Shown: positions 18,357 through 29,872 of the stretch, one piece after another
Layout of the letters: the number at the start of each line of letters is the position of its first letter
Numbering within the stretch: the stretch's first letter is position 1
Source of the DNA: Stomoxys calcitrans
Lineage: Eukaryota; Arthropoda; Insecta; Diptera; Muscidae
NCBI RefSeq assembly: GCF_963082655.1
Contig: NC_081552.1
Location: forward strand, 184,868,571 to 184,932,570
Direction of reading: 5' to 3'
DNA length: 64,000 nucleotides
Made by a program: the position numbers and the translations under genes
Notes under the pieces: model-generated
The model's input: the letters and a program-made list of their open reading frames with translations, nothing else
Databases searched by the model: none
Told to the model about the DNA's origin: nothing

Positions 18357-20060
18357 CGTTTTTATAGCCTCCACCACAGGATGGGGTATACTAATTTCGT
18401 CATTCTTTTTGTAACTCCTCAAAATATTCGTCTCAGACCCCATAAAGTATATATATATTCTTGATCGTCATGACATTTAATGTCGATCTAGCCATGTCCG
18501 TCTGTCTGTCGAAAGCACGCTAACTTTCGAAGAACTAAAGCTAGCCGGTTGAAATTTTGCACAAATACTTCTTTTAGGTCGATTGGGATTGTAAATGGAC
18601 AATATCGGTTCATGTTTTGATGTAGCTGCCATATAAACCGACCCTGGATCTTGACTTCTTGAACCACTTCAGAGCTCAATTTTTATCCCATTTTGGCTGA
18701 AATTTTGTATGAGGTGTTTTTTTATGATTTTCAATAAATCGGTTTATATAGCTGTCATATAATCCAATATAGCTGTCATATAAACCAATCTGGGATCTTG
18801 ACTTCTTGAGCCTCTAGATGACGAAATTCCTATCCGATTTGGCTGAAATTTCGTCATGACTTCCAACTACTGTGCCAAGTATGGTTCAAATCGGTCCATG
18901 TTTTGATATAGCTTCCATATAAACCGATCTGGGATCTTGACTTCTTGAGGCACTAGAGGACGCAATTCTTGTCAGATTTGCCTGAAATTTTGCATCAGGT
19001 GTTTTGTTGTGATTTCCAACAACTGTGCCAAGTACGGGTGAAATTGATGCATAACCTGATATATAGCTGTCATATAAACCGATCTGGGGTCTTGACTTCG
19101 TGGGCCTTTAGATGGTGCAAATCATATCCGATTTCGCTAAAATTTTGAACGACGTGTTTCGTTATGACTTTAACAACTGTGCAAAGTATGGTTCAAATCG
19201 GTTCATAACCTGATATAGCTTGCATATATACCAATCTGGGATCTTAACTTCTTGAGCCTCTACAGGGCGCAATTATTATCTGATTTGGGTGAAATTTTGT
19301 ACAACGGCTTCTCCCATGACTTTCAACATACGTGTTAAATATGGTCTGACTTCTTGAGCCTCTAGAGGGCGCAGTTTTTATCCGATTTAGCTGAAAGTTA
19401 TTTTGGTTGGACCATCACCTACTGTGCCAAGATTGTCCTAAATCGGTTCATAGCCTGATATAGCCCACATATAAATGGATCTCGGATATTGGCATCCTGA
19501 GCCTCTAGAGGGCGCAATTATTAACCGATTTGGCTGAAGTGTTTTGTTTTAACTTTTGACAACTGTGCCAAGTATGGTTCAAATCGGTTCATATCTAGAT
19601 ATAGCTCCTATATAAACCGATTGCGGATATTGATTCTTTGAGCCTCTAGAGGGCGCAATTATTATCTGATTTGGCTGAAGATTTGCCTAAAATGTTTTGG
19701 TTTGACCGTAAACAACTGCCCCATGTATGGCTCAAATCGGTTTACAACCTGATATAGCTCCAATATAAATTGATCTCTCAATTATACTTCTTGAGCCTAT
19801 AGAGGAAGCAAATCCTAAGCCATTTGGCTGAAACGACTAAAAGGACATACTGCTTCTTGCATGACCTTTAACATACGTGCTAAATATGGAATAAATCTGT
19901 TCATAACTTGATATAGCTGTGCTGAAATAGCATAGCAATAGAAAATAGATATCCTTTGTTTGTCTATAAAGAGATATAGACCAAAGAACTTGACAAATGC
20001 GATCCATGGTGGAGGGTATGAAAGATTCGGCCCAGCGGAACTTAGCACTCTTTCACTTGT
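18357..20060 (+). mobile_element. DINE-1-like element, subfamily A, complete, long array
   Basis: The left end has TTTTTATAGCCTCCACCAC and GATGGGGTATACTAATTTCG; the right end has CATGGTGGAGGGTATGAAAG, the decayed hairpin TTCGGCCCAGCGGAA and CTCTTTCACTTGT. Between them lie about eight tandem ~150-bp units, each with GATATAGCT.CCATATAAACCGA, GAGCCTCTAGAGG.CGCAATT and GATTTGGCTGAAATTTTG. It is non-coding and truncates the LINE endonuclease to its left. Confidence 0.9.
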
Positions 20061-20261
20061 ATCTTCTTCTCTTTTGCACTATTTTCGTTTTTCTGCCTCT
20101 ATTTGATGTCCAGAATCGTTCTGTGGTGTATTTTTATAAAATAGTGCTCCATCTTTTTCTCTTCTAAAAGTTGATTTTTTTGCTATTATCTTTTTGACAA
20201 CACTGGTTTAAACAGCTCACGCACGTTTTGTTTTTGGTTCACTGTCAAACATCCTCATGTT
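20061..20261. other. Short unassigned stretch
   Basis: Pyrimidine-rich. It shares ATCGTTCTGTGGTGTAT with 22.47 kb, next to the hairpin end of another DINE-1-like element, so both may be copies of one flanking sequence. Confidence 0.4.
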
Positions 20262-20725
20262 GGTCTACAATTTAACCATGAACAAGGCTAGCAAATTATT
20301 GAATTTTATTATCAAAATGCGTGCTCTGTTAAGAAAGTTCATAGCGCGCTTCATTTTACGACGAAGCTCATTTTTGGCTCAATGTAAATAAGCAGAATTG
20401 TCGATACGTAACTAATAAGCAGAATTGTTAATTTGGGAAGAACATCAGCCAGAAGCATTGCAATAGCTGCCAATGCATCCAGAAAAAGTCATAGTTTGGT
20501 GCGGTTTATGGGCTGGTGGCATCATTGGACCGTACTTCTTCAATGGCAACGTAACTGTGAATGGTGAATATCGTGAGATGATATCCAACTTTTTTTTTTG
20601 GCTAAAATGCATGAGCTTGACTTGAATGACATGTAGTTTCAACAAGACGTTGCCACATGCTACACAGCACGCGTAACTATGGACTTATTGAGAGGCGAAT
20701 TCGGGGAACATTTTATTTTCTATAT
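20262..20725 (+). pseudogene. Mariner-superfamily transposase remnant (N-terminus, D1, D2)
   Basis: Fragments appear in family order: an N-terminal helix-turn-helix start (NLTMNKASKLLNFIIKM, diverged), then after a large deletion DEAHFWLNVNKQNCR with the first catalytic Asp, then MHPEKVIVWCGLWAGGIIGP, and FQQDVATCYTARVTMDLLRG with the second catalytic Asp (TGG of the preceding Trp is TAG). The NKQNC region is partly duplicated. The third catalytic motif is absent. The last frame fuses into LINE sequence near 20730. Confidence 0.8.
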
Positions 20726-21640
20726 TCTGAAAAAATTTCCTATAGCTCTTAAAAAATCAACCTTTAGAAGATACGTCGAAGAAGGGATCAAAAGGGAACT
20801 GAATGCGCTCTACTCCTGTCGCAAGCCGATAGGAAGGAGTTGGGCGCTGAGACCGGGGACGCTACACTGGATGTGTACAGCGGTCGTTCGACCAGTTCTC
20901 CCATATGGTTGTCTGGTTTGGCACAATGATCGAGATCGTACAGGGTACCGTTGCAGTGCTTATCTCTGGGGCAGGGACTTCTCGCCAGGTGCAGCGCCTT
21001 TCAGATTGAGGTTTTCCCGAACCTGAAAGTACTGGAGACGATGTTGATGCAGCAGCGGCGGCACGGACATACTGTCACGATATACATGGCGCTGAAGGTT
21101 CTGGCTTCAGGCAGCATGAGATCAAAACTGGCTAGAAGATGCAAAGAGCTTCTTTGAAACATGGGAAAGGCTGTCAGGCTCTGATGGGTCCCAGGCCATC
21201 AATGTGTAGCGGGGAACGAAGACAGACGATCTGGCCAGGAATGAATCGCTGATTGCCGCCGATTTTGCTATGAAGTCAGTGGCACCTTCACTGTGCGAGC
21301 TTTTTGGTAAGCTAGACACCTTCTACAATGACTGTGTGAATAAGGCGTGGGCAGGTGCTGTAGGCTGTGGGTACAAGGCCCTGTGGCCGGAACATCGCTT
21401 ATGCTGGGGCTAAGAAATAATGACTTAGGACTGCTAATAAGAGTCCTGACTGGTTATTGCAACACCAGGTCTTTCACATCGACCTGGATGCATGGAGAGG
21501 CAGACTTCTGCGAAATGTGCGATGACGAAAATTAGTGTGAGACGTTGGAGCACCTTTTATAGCATTGCCCCGCAATTGCGAGGAGAAGATACTGGTGAAC
21601 ACTTCTTTTCCAGCCTGGACTCCCAACAGGCTCTTAGACA
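20726..21640 (+). pseudogene. LINE thumb/RNase H remnant (R1/I-like, family L3f)
   Basis: The thumb block reads ALYSCRKPIGRSWALRPGTLHWM and CTAVVRPVLPYGCLVW. After several shifts comes an RNase H end (WVPGHQ..VAGNE..DDLARNESL, read across shifts near 21185-21250) and a Cys/His knuckle (FCEMCDDEN..ETLEHLL.HCPA). The conserved order is that of RNase H-bearing LINEs. Its sequence differs from L1f and L2f. Stops are numerous. Confidence 0.75.
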
Positions 21641-21705
21641 TGTTGTTATTCTGCAGTTCTGCAGGTCCTGAATTGACTCACTGCATCATACTCTACAGGT
21701 TGAGT

Positions 21706-22474
21706 TTTTATGCCATAGGATGGGGGCATACTAATTGCGTCATTTCGTTTATAACACATCGAAACATTGGTCTAAGACCTTATAAACTATATATATTCTT
21801 GATCACCATGACATTCTAAGACGATCTAGGCATAACCGCCCGTCTGTCTATCTGTGGTAAGCATGCAAACTTTCGAAGGACGAAAGCTAGGCGCTTGAAA
21901 TTTTGCACAGATACTTCCTATAAGTGTAAGTCGGTTTTTGGGATCGTAAATGGGCCATATCGGCCCATGTTTTGATATAGCTGTCATATAAATCTATTCT
22001 GGATCTGGACTTCTTGAGACTCTAGACGGCGCAATTCTTATCCGATTTAGCTGAAATTTATGAGGTATTTTGTTATGATTTCCAACAACTGTGCCAAGTA
22101 CGATCCGAATCGGTCTATAACCTGATAACCTTGAGTCCTCACAAGCTTAAATTTCCGATCCGATTTGGCTGAAATTTTGCATGCGGTGTTCTATTACGAC
22201 TTCCAACAACTGTGCCAAATACGGTTCAAATCATTCTATAATCTGATATAGCTAATCCTAGTCTATCTGTGATATAGCTCCCAGCTCCCAGTCTATCTGT
22301 GATATACCTCCGGTCTATCGATTATCCTTGTTCGGTTCCTAGAAGCTTTAATTTTTGCTGGTTTGACAGAAGTTTGGTATGCAGAATCAATTAAATTTAT
22401 TTCGTATAAATTTTTAGCATAATCCATGGGAACCCACCACTCCCAAGATTCGGCTCGGCCAAACTTAGGACGCT
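21706..22474 (+). mobile_element. DINE-1-like element, shorter copy
   Basis: The left end reads TTTTTATGCCATAGGATGGG..CATACTAATTGCG; the right end reads AGCATAATCCATGGGAACCC and the hairpin TTCGGCTCGGCCAAA. About four units lie between. A 40-bp stretch near 22250-22310 repeats CTATCTGTGATATA(G/C)CTCC. Confidence 0.85.
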
Positions 22475-22598
22475 ATCGTTCTGTGGTGTATGTTTATTAA
22501 ATTTTGTACTTTGTAAAGAAAAACTCGTCAAAATCAATCGTCAATATCCAAGAAAATTTAATCAAATTTTACTTTTTAAAGAACTTTGATTTTAAGTA
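22475..22598. other. Short unassigned stretch
   Basis: AT-rich; nothing recognised. Confidence 0.4.
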
Positions 22599-22893
22599 GA
22601 GTTTGCCGTAGCGCAGAGGTTAGTATGTCCGCCTTTGACGCTGAACGCCTGGCGAGAACAACAGAAAAGTTTTGAGCGGAGGTTATTCCATCCCATTGCT
22701 GGCGACATGTGGCGACATGTGGCGACATCTAAAAACTTCTGCCCAAAGAGGTGTCGCACTGCGACACGTCGTTCAGACTCAGCTATAAAAAGGAGTCACC
22801 TTATCACTGAGCCTAAACATAAATCGGACAGCACTCATTGATAAGTGAAAAGTTTGCCCCAGTGCCTAAATAGAATGTTAATGGCAAATTTGC
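22599..22893 (+). mobile_element. tRNA-derived SINE
   Basis: The A box TAGCGCAGAGG is at 22609-22619, but the B box is deleted (GCCTGGCGAGAAC). The body has AAAAACTTCTGCCCAAAGAG, GTGTCGCACTGCGACACG, GGCTATAAAAAGGA..C, CTTATCACTGAGCCTAAACA and CTCATTGATAAGTGA, ending GGCAAATTTGCATTTTAAG. A 10-bp unit GGCGACATGT is present three times near 22710-22738. Confidence 0.85.
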
Positions 22894-24208
22894 ATTTTAA
22901 GTAGAAAATTTTACCAAATCCAGAAAATATAAAATATTTCTATCAAAAGATACAGACTGCCGGATACAACACACGCGACGATGTACTAACCATCTAAACA
23001 ACGCGTGTGTCAATAGTGTGGTATCTGTGTCCTGATTGTCTTAAAAATGGCAACTTCTTTTCTTCGAGAAAAAAATGTTTTTCTTTCCTAAACTCATTAT
23101 CGTAGTGATTTAAGCTACAATAGATAAACCTACAAGAAGGAAAGAAGTTTGTTTTTGCAAAAATGTTTTTTTTTTTTTTTTAATAAATGCTTAACAACAT
23201 TTCTTTAATTTTTTTTACTTTTCCAATATTAATTTTTATGTTTTTGTTTTTAATTTAATTTATAAACCATATCCGATTATGCAACAAAAACCCTGAGAAC
23301 CAAGAAGCTATGAAAAGGTAAACGATGTTTAAACTGCCATTGTTTAGATCCTCTCTCCTCTCAAAAAGAAAAAAAAAACAACAACAGAAGTTACAAACAA
23401 CCAAAGCAACCTCGTAGGCAAAAGTTTGTTTGCCAAAGTTTTGGGGGAAAACATCCCTTTAACCCAACAACCACCCACCCAACCAACCACCATTGCATAG
23501 CCATGTTGGCCCTTTTTAGCCATTTCAGGTTATTTTGCGTTACAAACTCCCAAAAGTGCAAATGGGGCTTTTTTATGCTCTTGCCAGAAGCTTAACAGGG
23601 TTGTGCTTTTCCTTTCAGCCATTCAAAAATCCTTTGTTGCCTTCGACATTTTGCTCATTTGGTATGCGTTGTTGCTGTTCTTGGGTGATTGCCTTGGTAG
23701 TGACGATTACCGGAATGTGTATGTACGAGTATGGTAAGAGTATGATGATGGTGGTAATGGTTCTGCAGCTTCTGCAGCTTGATTATTATCGCTCCCATCA
23801 AGGAGAACGCCTTGCTCATCGTCATTTTTCAAATGCTGCCGTTTGCCATTTTTTTGGTTGAGGATTTTTTTAGCATTTGCCCTTTAACACGCATTTGTGT
23901 TGTGGCAGGCAAGGACAATGGGTGAACGAATCTGTCTATCTGTCTGTTTGTCGGTTGGTCTATGTGTGCTTGGCTGCCTGCTCCTGAGGTTAGGTGATCC
24001 TTTAAGAGCTCTGCCTGTCTTGTTTCTTGTGTTTTGTTAAGTTATCTGTAAACACCCACTTAAATCAATTTGCAGGATTTATTTGAAACGACCACCTCCC
24101 CACCCAAACAATCAAAGAAAAGTCGAGTGAATTACAATGAGGTGTTATGGTGCAGACAAGAGTTGCCATCATCAAAACTCATAGGGAGCCAGAGAAAAGC
24201 TAACAAAA
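22894..24208. other. Unique AT-rich DNA, no gene
   Basis: Poly-T near 23166-23182 and a TGCAGCTTCTGCAGCTT repeat near 23764. The 108-codon frame near 23535 has no recognisable domain. I see no gene. Confidence 0.55.
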
Positions 24209-25735
24209 AACAAGTAAAAGCGTACTAAGTTCGGCCGGGCCGAATCTTGAGAACCCGCCATCATGGATTCTGCTAAAAAATAATAGAAAATAAATTTAGT
24301 TGAAGCATTATTTCTTTCTACATACCAAACTTCTGTCAAACCAGCAAAAATTAAAGCTTCTAGGAACCGAACTAGGATGATCGAGAGACCAGTTTACATA
24401 AGAGCAATATCAGGTTATTGACCGATTTCGACAGTACTAGGCTCAATTGTTAGAAGTCATAACGGAATACTACATGCAAAATTTCAGCCAAATCGGACAA
24501 AAATTGCGGCTTGCATGGGCTCAAGAAGTCGAATCAGGTTATCGGTTTATATGGGGGCTATGTCAGGTTAAAGACCAATTTGAAGCCTACTTGGCTCCTA
24601 CTTAGACCAGAAGTCATAACAAAACATCACATGCAAAATGGGACCAAATGGGCCCAAAATTGCGTCTTCCAGGGATTCAAGAAGTCAAATAGGGAGATCG
24701 GTTTATATGGGACCTATATCAGGTTATAGACCGATTTGGACCGTATTTGACATAGTTGTTGGAAGTTAGTACGAAACACCACATGCAAAATTTCAGCCAA
24801 ATAGGACAAAAATTGCGGCTTCCAGAGACTCAAGAAGTCACATCCGGAGATCGGTTTATATGGGAACTATATCTAAATCTGAGCCGATATGGCCCATTTG
24901 TAATCCCCAACGACCTACATCAATATTAGGCATCTTTGCAAAATTTCAAGCTGCTAGCTTTATGCGTTCGACCGCTATCGTGATTTCTACAGATGGACGG
25001 ACGGACGGTTGGACGGATGGACAAAGCTAGATCGACTCAGAGCGTCGAGACGATCAATATTACATATACTTTGTGGGGTCTTAGACGAATATTTCGAGGA
25101 ATTACAAACGGAATGACTCTATAACCTCTAGCTGCTCAATAAATCAAATCGGAAGATCGGTTAACATGCCAACTATATCAGATTACGGGCTGATTGGACC
25201 ATACGTGATACAGTTGTTGGATGTCATATCAAAACGACGTGTGCAAAATTTCAAGCAAATTGGATAAGAATTGTGCCCTCTAGAGGCTCAAGAAGTAAAA
25301 ACGGGAGATCAGTTTACATGGCAGCTATATCAGATTGTGGACTGATTTCGACCATATTGGCACAGTTGTTGGAAGTCATACCGAAATGATGTGTTCAATA
25401 TTTCAGCCAAATTGGATAACAATTGCGCCTTCTAGAAGCTCAAGAAGTCAAGATCACTGATCGGTATATAGCAGATATACCAAAACATGGACCAATATGG
25501 CCCAGTTACAATCCCAATCAACCTTCACTAACAAGAAGTATTTGTGCAAAACTTCAAGTGCCTAGATTTACTCCTTCGAAAGTTAGGATGCTTTCGACAG
25601 AAAAATAGGCGAACATGGCTAGATCGACTTTCAATGTCATGACGATCAAGAATATATATACCTTGTGGGGGCTTAGACCCATTTTTCGAGGTGTAACAAA
25701 CGAAATGACGAAATTATGGTGGAAGCCATAAAAAA
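24209..25735 (-). mobile_element. DINE-1-like element or two fused copies
   Basis: The hairpin end reads AACAAGTAAAAGCGTACTAAG and TTCGGCCGGGCCGAA, then ATCTTGAGAACCCGCC. Units follow, with AAGAAGTCAAATCGGGAGATCGG. Near 25108 a terminal-type block (GGGGTCTTAGACGAATATTTCGAGGAATTACAAACGGAATGAC) runs straight into new units, so two elements are probably joined. The last block ends ACGAAATTATGGTGGAAGCCATAAAA. Confidence 0.85.
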
Positions 25736-25807
25736 CTAGTCAAAAATCTGCTATGTGAGAACGGGTAAAGATAACTCTTTGAAATTTTAAACTGTTATTG
25801 CTGAGGA
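25736..25807. other. Short spacer resembling 31.41 kb
   Basis: GAACGGGTAAAGATAACTCTTTGAAATTTT is similar to GAACGGGTGGAGATGTCTTTGAAATTTG at 31.42 kb, suggesting another small dispersed repeat. Confidence 0.4.
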
Positions 25808-25875
25808 AGAGGCCACCGTCGCGCAGACGCTAAACGTCTGGGCTAGAGTCCTGGCGAAATCATCAGAAACAACTA
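25808..25875 (+). mobile_element. tRNA-derived SINE head fragment
   Basis: GAGGCCACCGTCGCGCAGACG..AAACGTCTGGG..AGTCCTGGCGA.ATCATCAGAAA is the diverged tRNA-like head; box A has one change and box B is poor. Confidence 0.6.
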
Positions 25876-26590
25876 GGAGTGCGATAAGTTCGGCCGGTCC
25901 GAATCTTATATACACACCTAGATGGATCGCATTTGCCACGTTGTTTGAATGACTTTTTCGAATATATAGAATATACATCGGCAGATACAGATGGACCGTA
26001 CTTACCATGGCTATTTACAGTTACAATAAAACATCACGTTTAAAATTTCAGCCAAATAATTGCGCCGCCTACAAACTCAAAAATAAAAATCGGGCGATCG
26101 GTTTATATGGGAGCTATGAAGGGTTATAAATCCAGTTGGACCATACATAGCACTGTTGTTGGAAGCCATAGCCTCACCAAAATTTTAGCCAGATCGAGTG
26201 GTAATCAAGCGTTCTAGAGGCTCAAAATGGCAAATCTGCAGATAAGTTTAAATGACAGCTATATCAGTTTATGGTACGATTTTGACCGTACTTGGCACAG
26301 TTGTTGGAAGTCAAAACAAAACACCTTTTGTGTCCTTTTGAGGCTCAAGAAGTCAAGATTTGAGATCGGTTTATATATGGCAGCTATATGTGGTACGGAG
26401 CTACTTTGGTCTATTATTGGTAAAGTTATTAGAAGTCACCTCATGCAGAATATCAGCCCAGCCGGCAAAGTATTGCGCCCTATAGAGGCTTAGGAAATCA
26501 AGATCTGAGATCAGTTTATATGGCAGCTATATTAGGTTATGAACCAATTTGGACCATTATTGGCACAGTAGTTAGAAGTCATTTTCCCAA
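25876..26590 (-). repeat. DINE-1-like array with hairpin end
   Basis: The hairpin TTCGGCCGGTCCGAA (25889-25903) carries an uncompensated change in one arm. ATCTTATATACACACCTAGA, units with TTGGAAGTCA and GGTTTATATGGCAGCTATAT follow. The far end is lost. Confidence 0.8.
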
Positions 26591-26745
26591 TATAGCAAAC
26601 ATTTTTACAAATTTCTCTGAGTACAAATTTCCTTAACTCTGGTTGAACGATGTTCGTAACAGAAGAAAAGAAACGGTCACCCAACGTAATGTCGTCGACA
26701 TCTGCGTATGCAGCGACCTTCACCCTCTCCTTCTAGAATGAGCTC
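26591..26745 (-). pseudogene. Possible LINE RT motif C fragment
   Basis: The minus strand encodes VKVAAYADVDDITLGDRFFSSVTNIV, an AYADD-like block with one extra codon, in a setting seen in insect LINE RTs. Only about 50 codons are present, so the family is unclear. Confidence 0.4.
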
Positions 26746-26948
26746 AGTTCCCATAGATAAACAGAAACCAAAAGATAGTGACAAAATCTTTTCTTGCGTA
26801 TGATGAAGGAACTATTTCAAGTAGTTCGTACAGGGTCTTAAAAATTAAGGCCTGTAGTCCTTTGACTCAATTTCCCCGCCTTTTGTATGAACAAGATGGT
26901 AGATTACGCCAATCAAAACCCAGGCGGACTCCCATATATTTGATTCGT
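26746..26948. other. Unassigned
   Basis: Nothing recognised. Confidence 0.4.
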
Positions 26949-27062
26949 ACTGTAGTCTCAAATATCATTTGAGCCCTATATTGTCATTATTGGTCCATAT
27001 TTCTATTTGGCGGGCTTTAGAGGTGGGGCAGCCCCCTAGATATCCCACCCTAAATAAGGATA
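26949..27062 (-). repeat. Helitron-like body fragment
   Basis: AAATATCATTTGAGCCCTATATTGTCATTATTGGTCC and GGTGGGGCAGCCCCCTAGAT match the tandem body units of the Helitron-like elements at 32-37 and 53-55 kb. Confidence 0.6.
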
Positions 27063-27775
27063 CCAAGTTTCTGTTATCGAGATCACTTCGAGATCTGCTG
27101 TTTTTGAGTCACCTGGCGGTGGCCCCTTGAACACACCGTTTCTGCAATAAAAGGGTTTATGCATGTCGTACCGGCGACGTACTTCCTCTTTTATGCGGAA
27201 TTCCAATACCCTGGGTTCAAATCCCCTTGTGTGAACTTAGGGGTAAACTCCAGGGTGATGTTAACACCACCGTCCTCAGGCTTTCATAAAGCACTCACCA
27301 TCCTTAGCAACATACAAAACTGAAGTGGTTTATGCCTTCTCCTTTGCGATGACGCCCCACGTTTGCACCAGTTCTATAGTCGGCGGCAGGGAGCACAAGG
27401 CGGTAGTCGCAAACAACCGCAGTGTAGTGACAGCAGTTCCAACTGGCGCCAACTGAAGAACAGCCGGACATCCACCGACATTGCCATCACCAACTAATGC
27501 ACCCCAAACACCCTATCGCCCACCCCCTAGTTCTCCGCACCCCTCGCTTTTTATATTCCTCCCTTTATAGTGGATCATTCTACATGTAATATCTGAACCA
27601 AAAATGGCATCATAGATAGTCTCACTGACACCATCTGTGACCTCTTTCATCACCATAATCGTTGCGCCAATGGTACGTTATATGACATAAGGCCCTACTC
27701 TTTTTCTCTCTCCTACTGCTTCCTTCCCCCCTTCGTAAACGAAGGCTTATTTCCACGAAAAAAAAAAAAAAAACA
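27063..27775. other. Unassigned; one pol III B-box-like site
   Basis: CTGGGTTCAAATCCCC near 27221-27236 fits a B box, but no A box lies at a suitable distance, so I do not call a gene. The rest is C-rich with no convincing protein. Confidence 0.4.
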
Positions 27776-28195
27776 AACTAGCAGCACCGCCAGCTATACC
27801 ACCAGCAACAGCTGCGCTGACAACATCTGGTGCTCCAACTGCAGCACCACCACGCAGTACTACAGACCAATTCCTCCAACCAGAGGACACCTTAAATTGA
27901 GCCGGACATCTCAGACTTTACCTGCCTAGACCTTTTACTCACCCGAGCGAAGCACTGACGAGTCAGTACTAAACACACCGTCCACACCACCAAAATGAAT
28001 TAGCAGCACTACCAGCACAGCAGCACCACCAGCAACAGCTGCGCTCACAACATCTGGTACAGCACCATCATCTGGTACCAACCACTATACCAGCGGACTC
28101 CATTTGACCAATTCCTCCAACCACAAGATACCTTAAATTGAACCAGACATCTCAGACTTCACCTGCCTATGGCTTTTACTCATCCGAGCGAAGCC
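27776..28195 (+). repeat. Direct duplication of a ~180-bp CA/GC-rich unit
   Basis: Two units, about 235 bp apart, share CAGCAACAGCTGCGCT, ACAACATCTGGT, GACCAATTCCTCCAACCA, CACCTTAAATTGA-like and TTTTACTC(A/C)(C/T)CCGAGCGAAG. They may be a fragment of a LINE ORF1 (Gln/Pro/Thr-rich), but stops prevent a firm call. Confidence 0.75.
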
Positions 28196-28560
28196 TGGTA
28201 CGGGATAGCTGTGATCACCACACAAACCGAAACATTGAGTTCCGATCTGTGTGGTGCTCATTGCTGCCACGAGAAACTTAGTTGTTAGCTATCGGGCGCG
28301 TATACAGGTTTCGGATTGTGGAATGCTCCATACGGAGTAGCTGCAACGACAGTCGCGGACAATCAGCGCTATCGAGCGGAAAGTCTCAGTGAGAGGTCGG
28401 GCAGCAGCGGCTCTTGCACAAATACTGAGTGTCTATGAGGCTCCATTGGACAAGGCGAGTTAATGGCGCCTTTGAATAACCAATAGACTCCCTGTTCCAG
28501 CGGCGATCGATCCTTTGGACCGGAACGAGCTTGCTCAGGAGCTTGACGAGGATCGCCACC
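28196..28560 (+). repeat. Dispersed repeat Z, copy 2
   Basis: It begins ACGGGATAGCTGTGATCACC like the 61.1 kb copy, then CGGGCGCGTATACAGGTTTC, ACGGAGTAGCTGCAA, GGCTCTTGCACAAATACTGAG and GACAAGGCGAGTTAATGGCG. Unlike copies 1 and 3 it continues into AGGAGCTTGACGAGGATCGC rather than the GGGGCGGCTGGAGGC block, and no DINE-1-like element follows. Confidence 0.75.
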
Positions 28561-28751
28561 TCCACATGAAAATGTTGCTACAACAACAACAACTGATAAG
28601 TCAGTACCAAACACCTTCTTCACCTTTACTCTCTTCACCATAACTCTAGCTTCCCTTATACTATCCAGAATCTGGAAGCTACCTTTGAAAATCATCTTAA
28701 AAAGTTTCCCTATTGAGTATTTCTCATCAGAAAAAAGACAATCGAAATTCA
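28561..28751. other. Short unassigned stretch
   Basis: Contains CTACAACAACAACAACTG; otherwise nothing recognised. Confidence 0.4.
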
Positions 28752-28862
28752 GAGACCACCGTGGAGCAGAGGTTACCATGTGCGCATATGACGCCAAACG
28801 CCTGGTTTCAAATCCCGGCGTAAACATCAGAAAATTTTTCAGCGGTTGTAATCTCCTAACTA
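28752..28862 (+). mobile_element. tRNA-derived SINE, 5' part only
   Basis: GACCACCGTGGAGCAGAGGTTACCATG contains the A box region (28762-28772) and GGTTTCAAATCCC the B box. AACATCAGAAAATTTTTCAGCGG follows, then it is cut by LINE L2f. Confidence 0.8.
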
Positions 28863-29752
28863 ATATATGGTGTTGTGGTCTGGTGGACGGCGCTTCAAAA
28901 GTCCACCAACTGCTCAATACTTAACCGGATCCAAAGGATGGCTTGTTTGTGCATCACAGTCGCACTGAGGACGACACCATCTGATGCAGTGAATTTAATG
29001 CTACATCGTATGCCTCTGGACATTGGGGCTAGACAAATTGCAGCGCCCACTGCCGTGAGATTAAGAGAGCTTTCCCATTGGTCATGTGGCGGCTACGGAC
29101 ATTGTGTTATTCTTGATACAGATCGGAGATCTCTCAACGAGAAGGCTGAATTGTTCAAAATTCACCTGATCTGGGTGCCGGGCAACAGATATCCCAAAGA
29201 AGTGTAAAGCGAACGAGCTTGCGAGACTAGGAACTACCCTACACATTCCGGAGATACTGGAATATGTGGGTATGCCTCTAGCGACTTGTGAGCTTAGTTT
29301 TCAGGACCAGGCCCGAAGGATAACGAATGACCGATGGTCACAAAGAGGGGACTGTGAGCATTCCAAAACTACGTGACCTCATCTAGACTGGAAGAGGTCT
29401 ACCTCTTTGCTGTCATTGGCTACAACAGACGTCTCAGTCATTGCGTCCGTCATGACGGGTCACTGTCTAATCGGAAAACATGCAACGAAAACATACTAGC
29501 AACGACTTTTGCAGAAGCTGTGATGACATCGAAGAAGAAGGGACTGTAGAACACCTTCTGTGTGTGTGTCCCGCACTAGCAGTCAGAAGGAGTTCCACTT
29601 TGGGTTCTCATTTCTTTGAGAACCTGTCTGATTTAGCGAGTTGTGAAAAATCGCAAGTTATTGGGCTTTTTAAACCGATCTGGATGGTTCAACGGTAGGA
29701 ACAGGAAGGAATCTTCCTCTTTCTGTTCCTGTGGTATCATAATGGGCGAAAA
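28863..29752 (+). pseudogene. LINE family L2f fragment (thumb, RNase H, knuckle)
   Basis: The frame starts MVWWTALQKSTN, then RTTPSDAVNLMLHRMPLDI. A deletion leads to RSLNEKAELFKIHLIWVPGN (the last RNase H motif), LARLGTTLHIPEIL and a C-terminal FCRSCDDIEEEGTVEHLLCV-C knuckle with FFENLSDL. The first three RNase H motifs are deleted here but survive in the minus-strand copy at 48.8-50.1 kb. The 3' UTR matches that copy to CTGTTCCTGTGGTATCATAA and then is cut by a SINE tail. Confidence 0.8.
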
Positions 29753-29872
29753 CTGAGGCCCCTTATCATTCAGCTTAAACTTTATTCGGACTTCACTCAT
29801 TGATATGAGAGAAGTATGCCCTGTTCCCAAGTGGAATGTTCATGGGAAAATTAGTAGTAGTAGTAAATTCCA
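29753..29872 (+). mobile_element. tRNA-derived SINE 3' half
   Basis: GAGGCCCCTTATCATTCAGCTTAAAC, CTCATTGATATGAGAGAAGTATGCCCTGTTCC and GTGGAATGTTCATGGGAAAA, followed by a (TAG)n tail. Confidence 0.8.

Noticed and set aside
23535..23861. 108-codon frame as a coding exon
   Set aside because: Low-complexity runs (TGCAGCTTCTGCAGCTT, GTGGTAATGG) and no recognisable domain.
27221..27236. Isolated B box as a pol III gene
   Set aside because: No A box at a suitable distance and no tRNA fold or terminator pairing.
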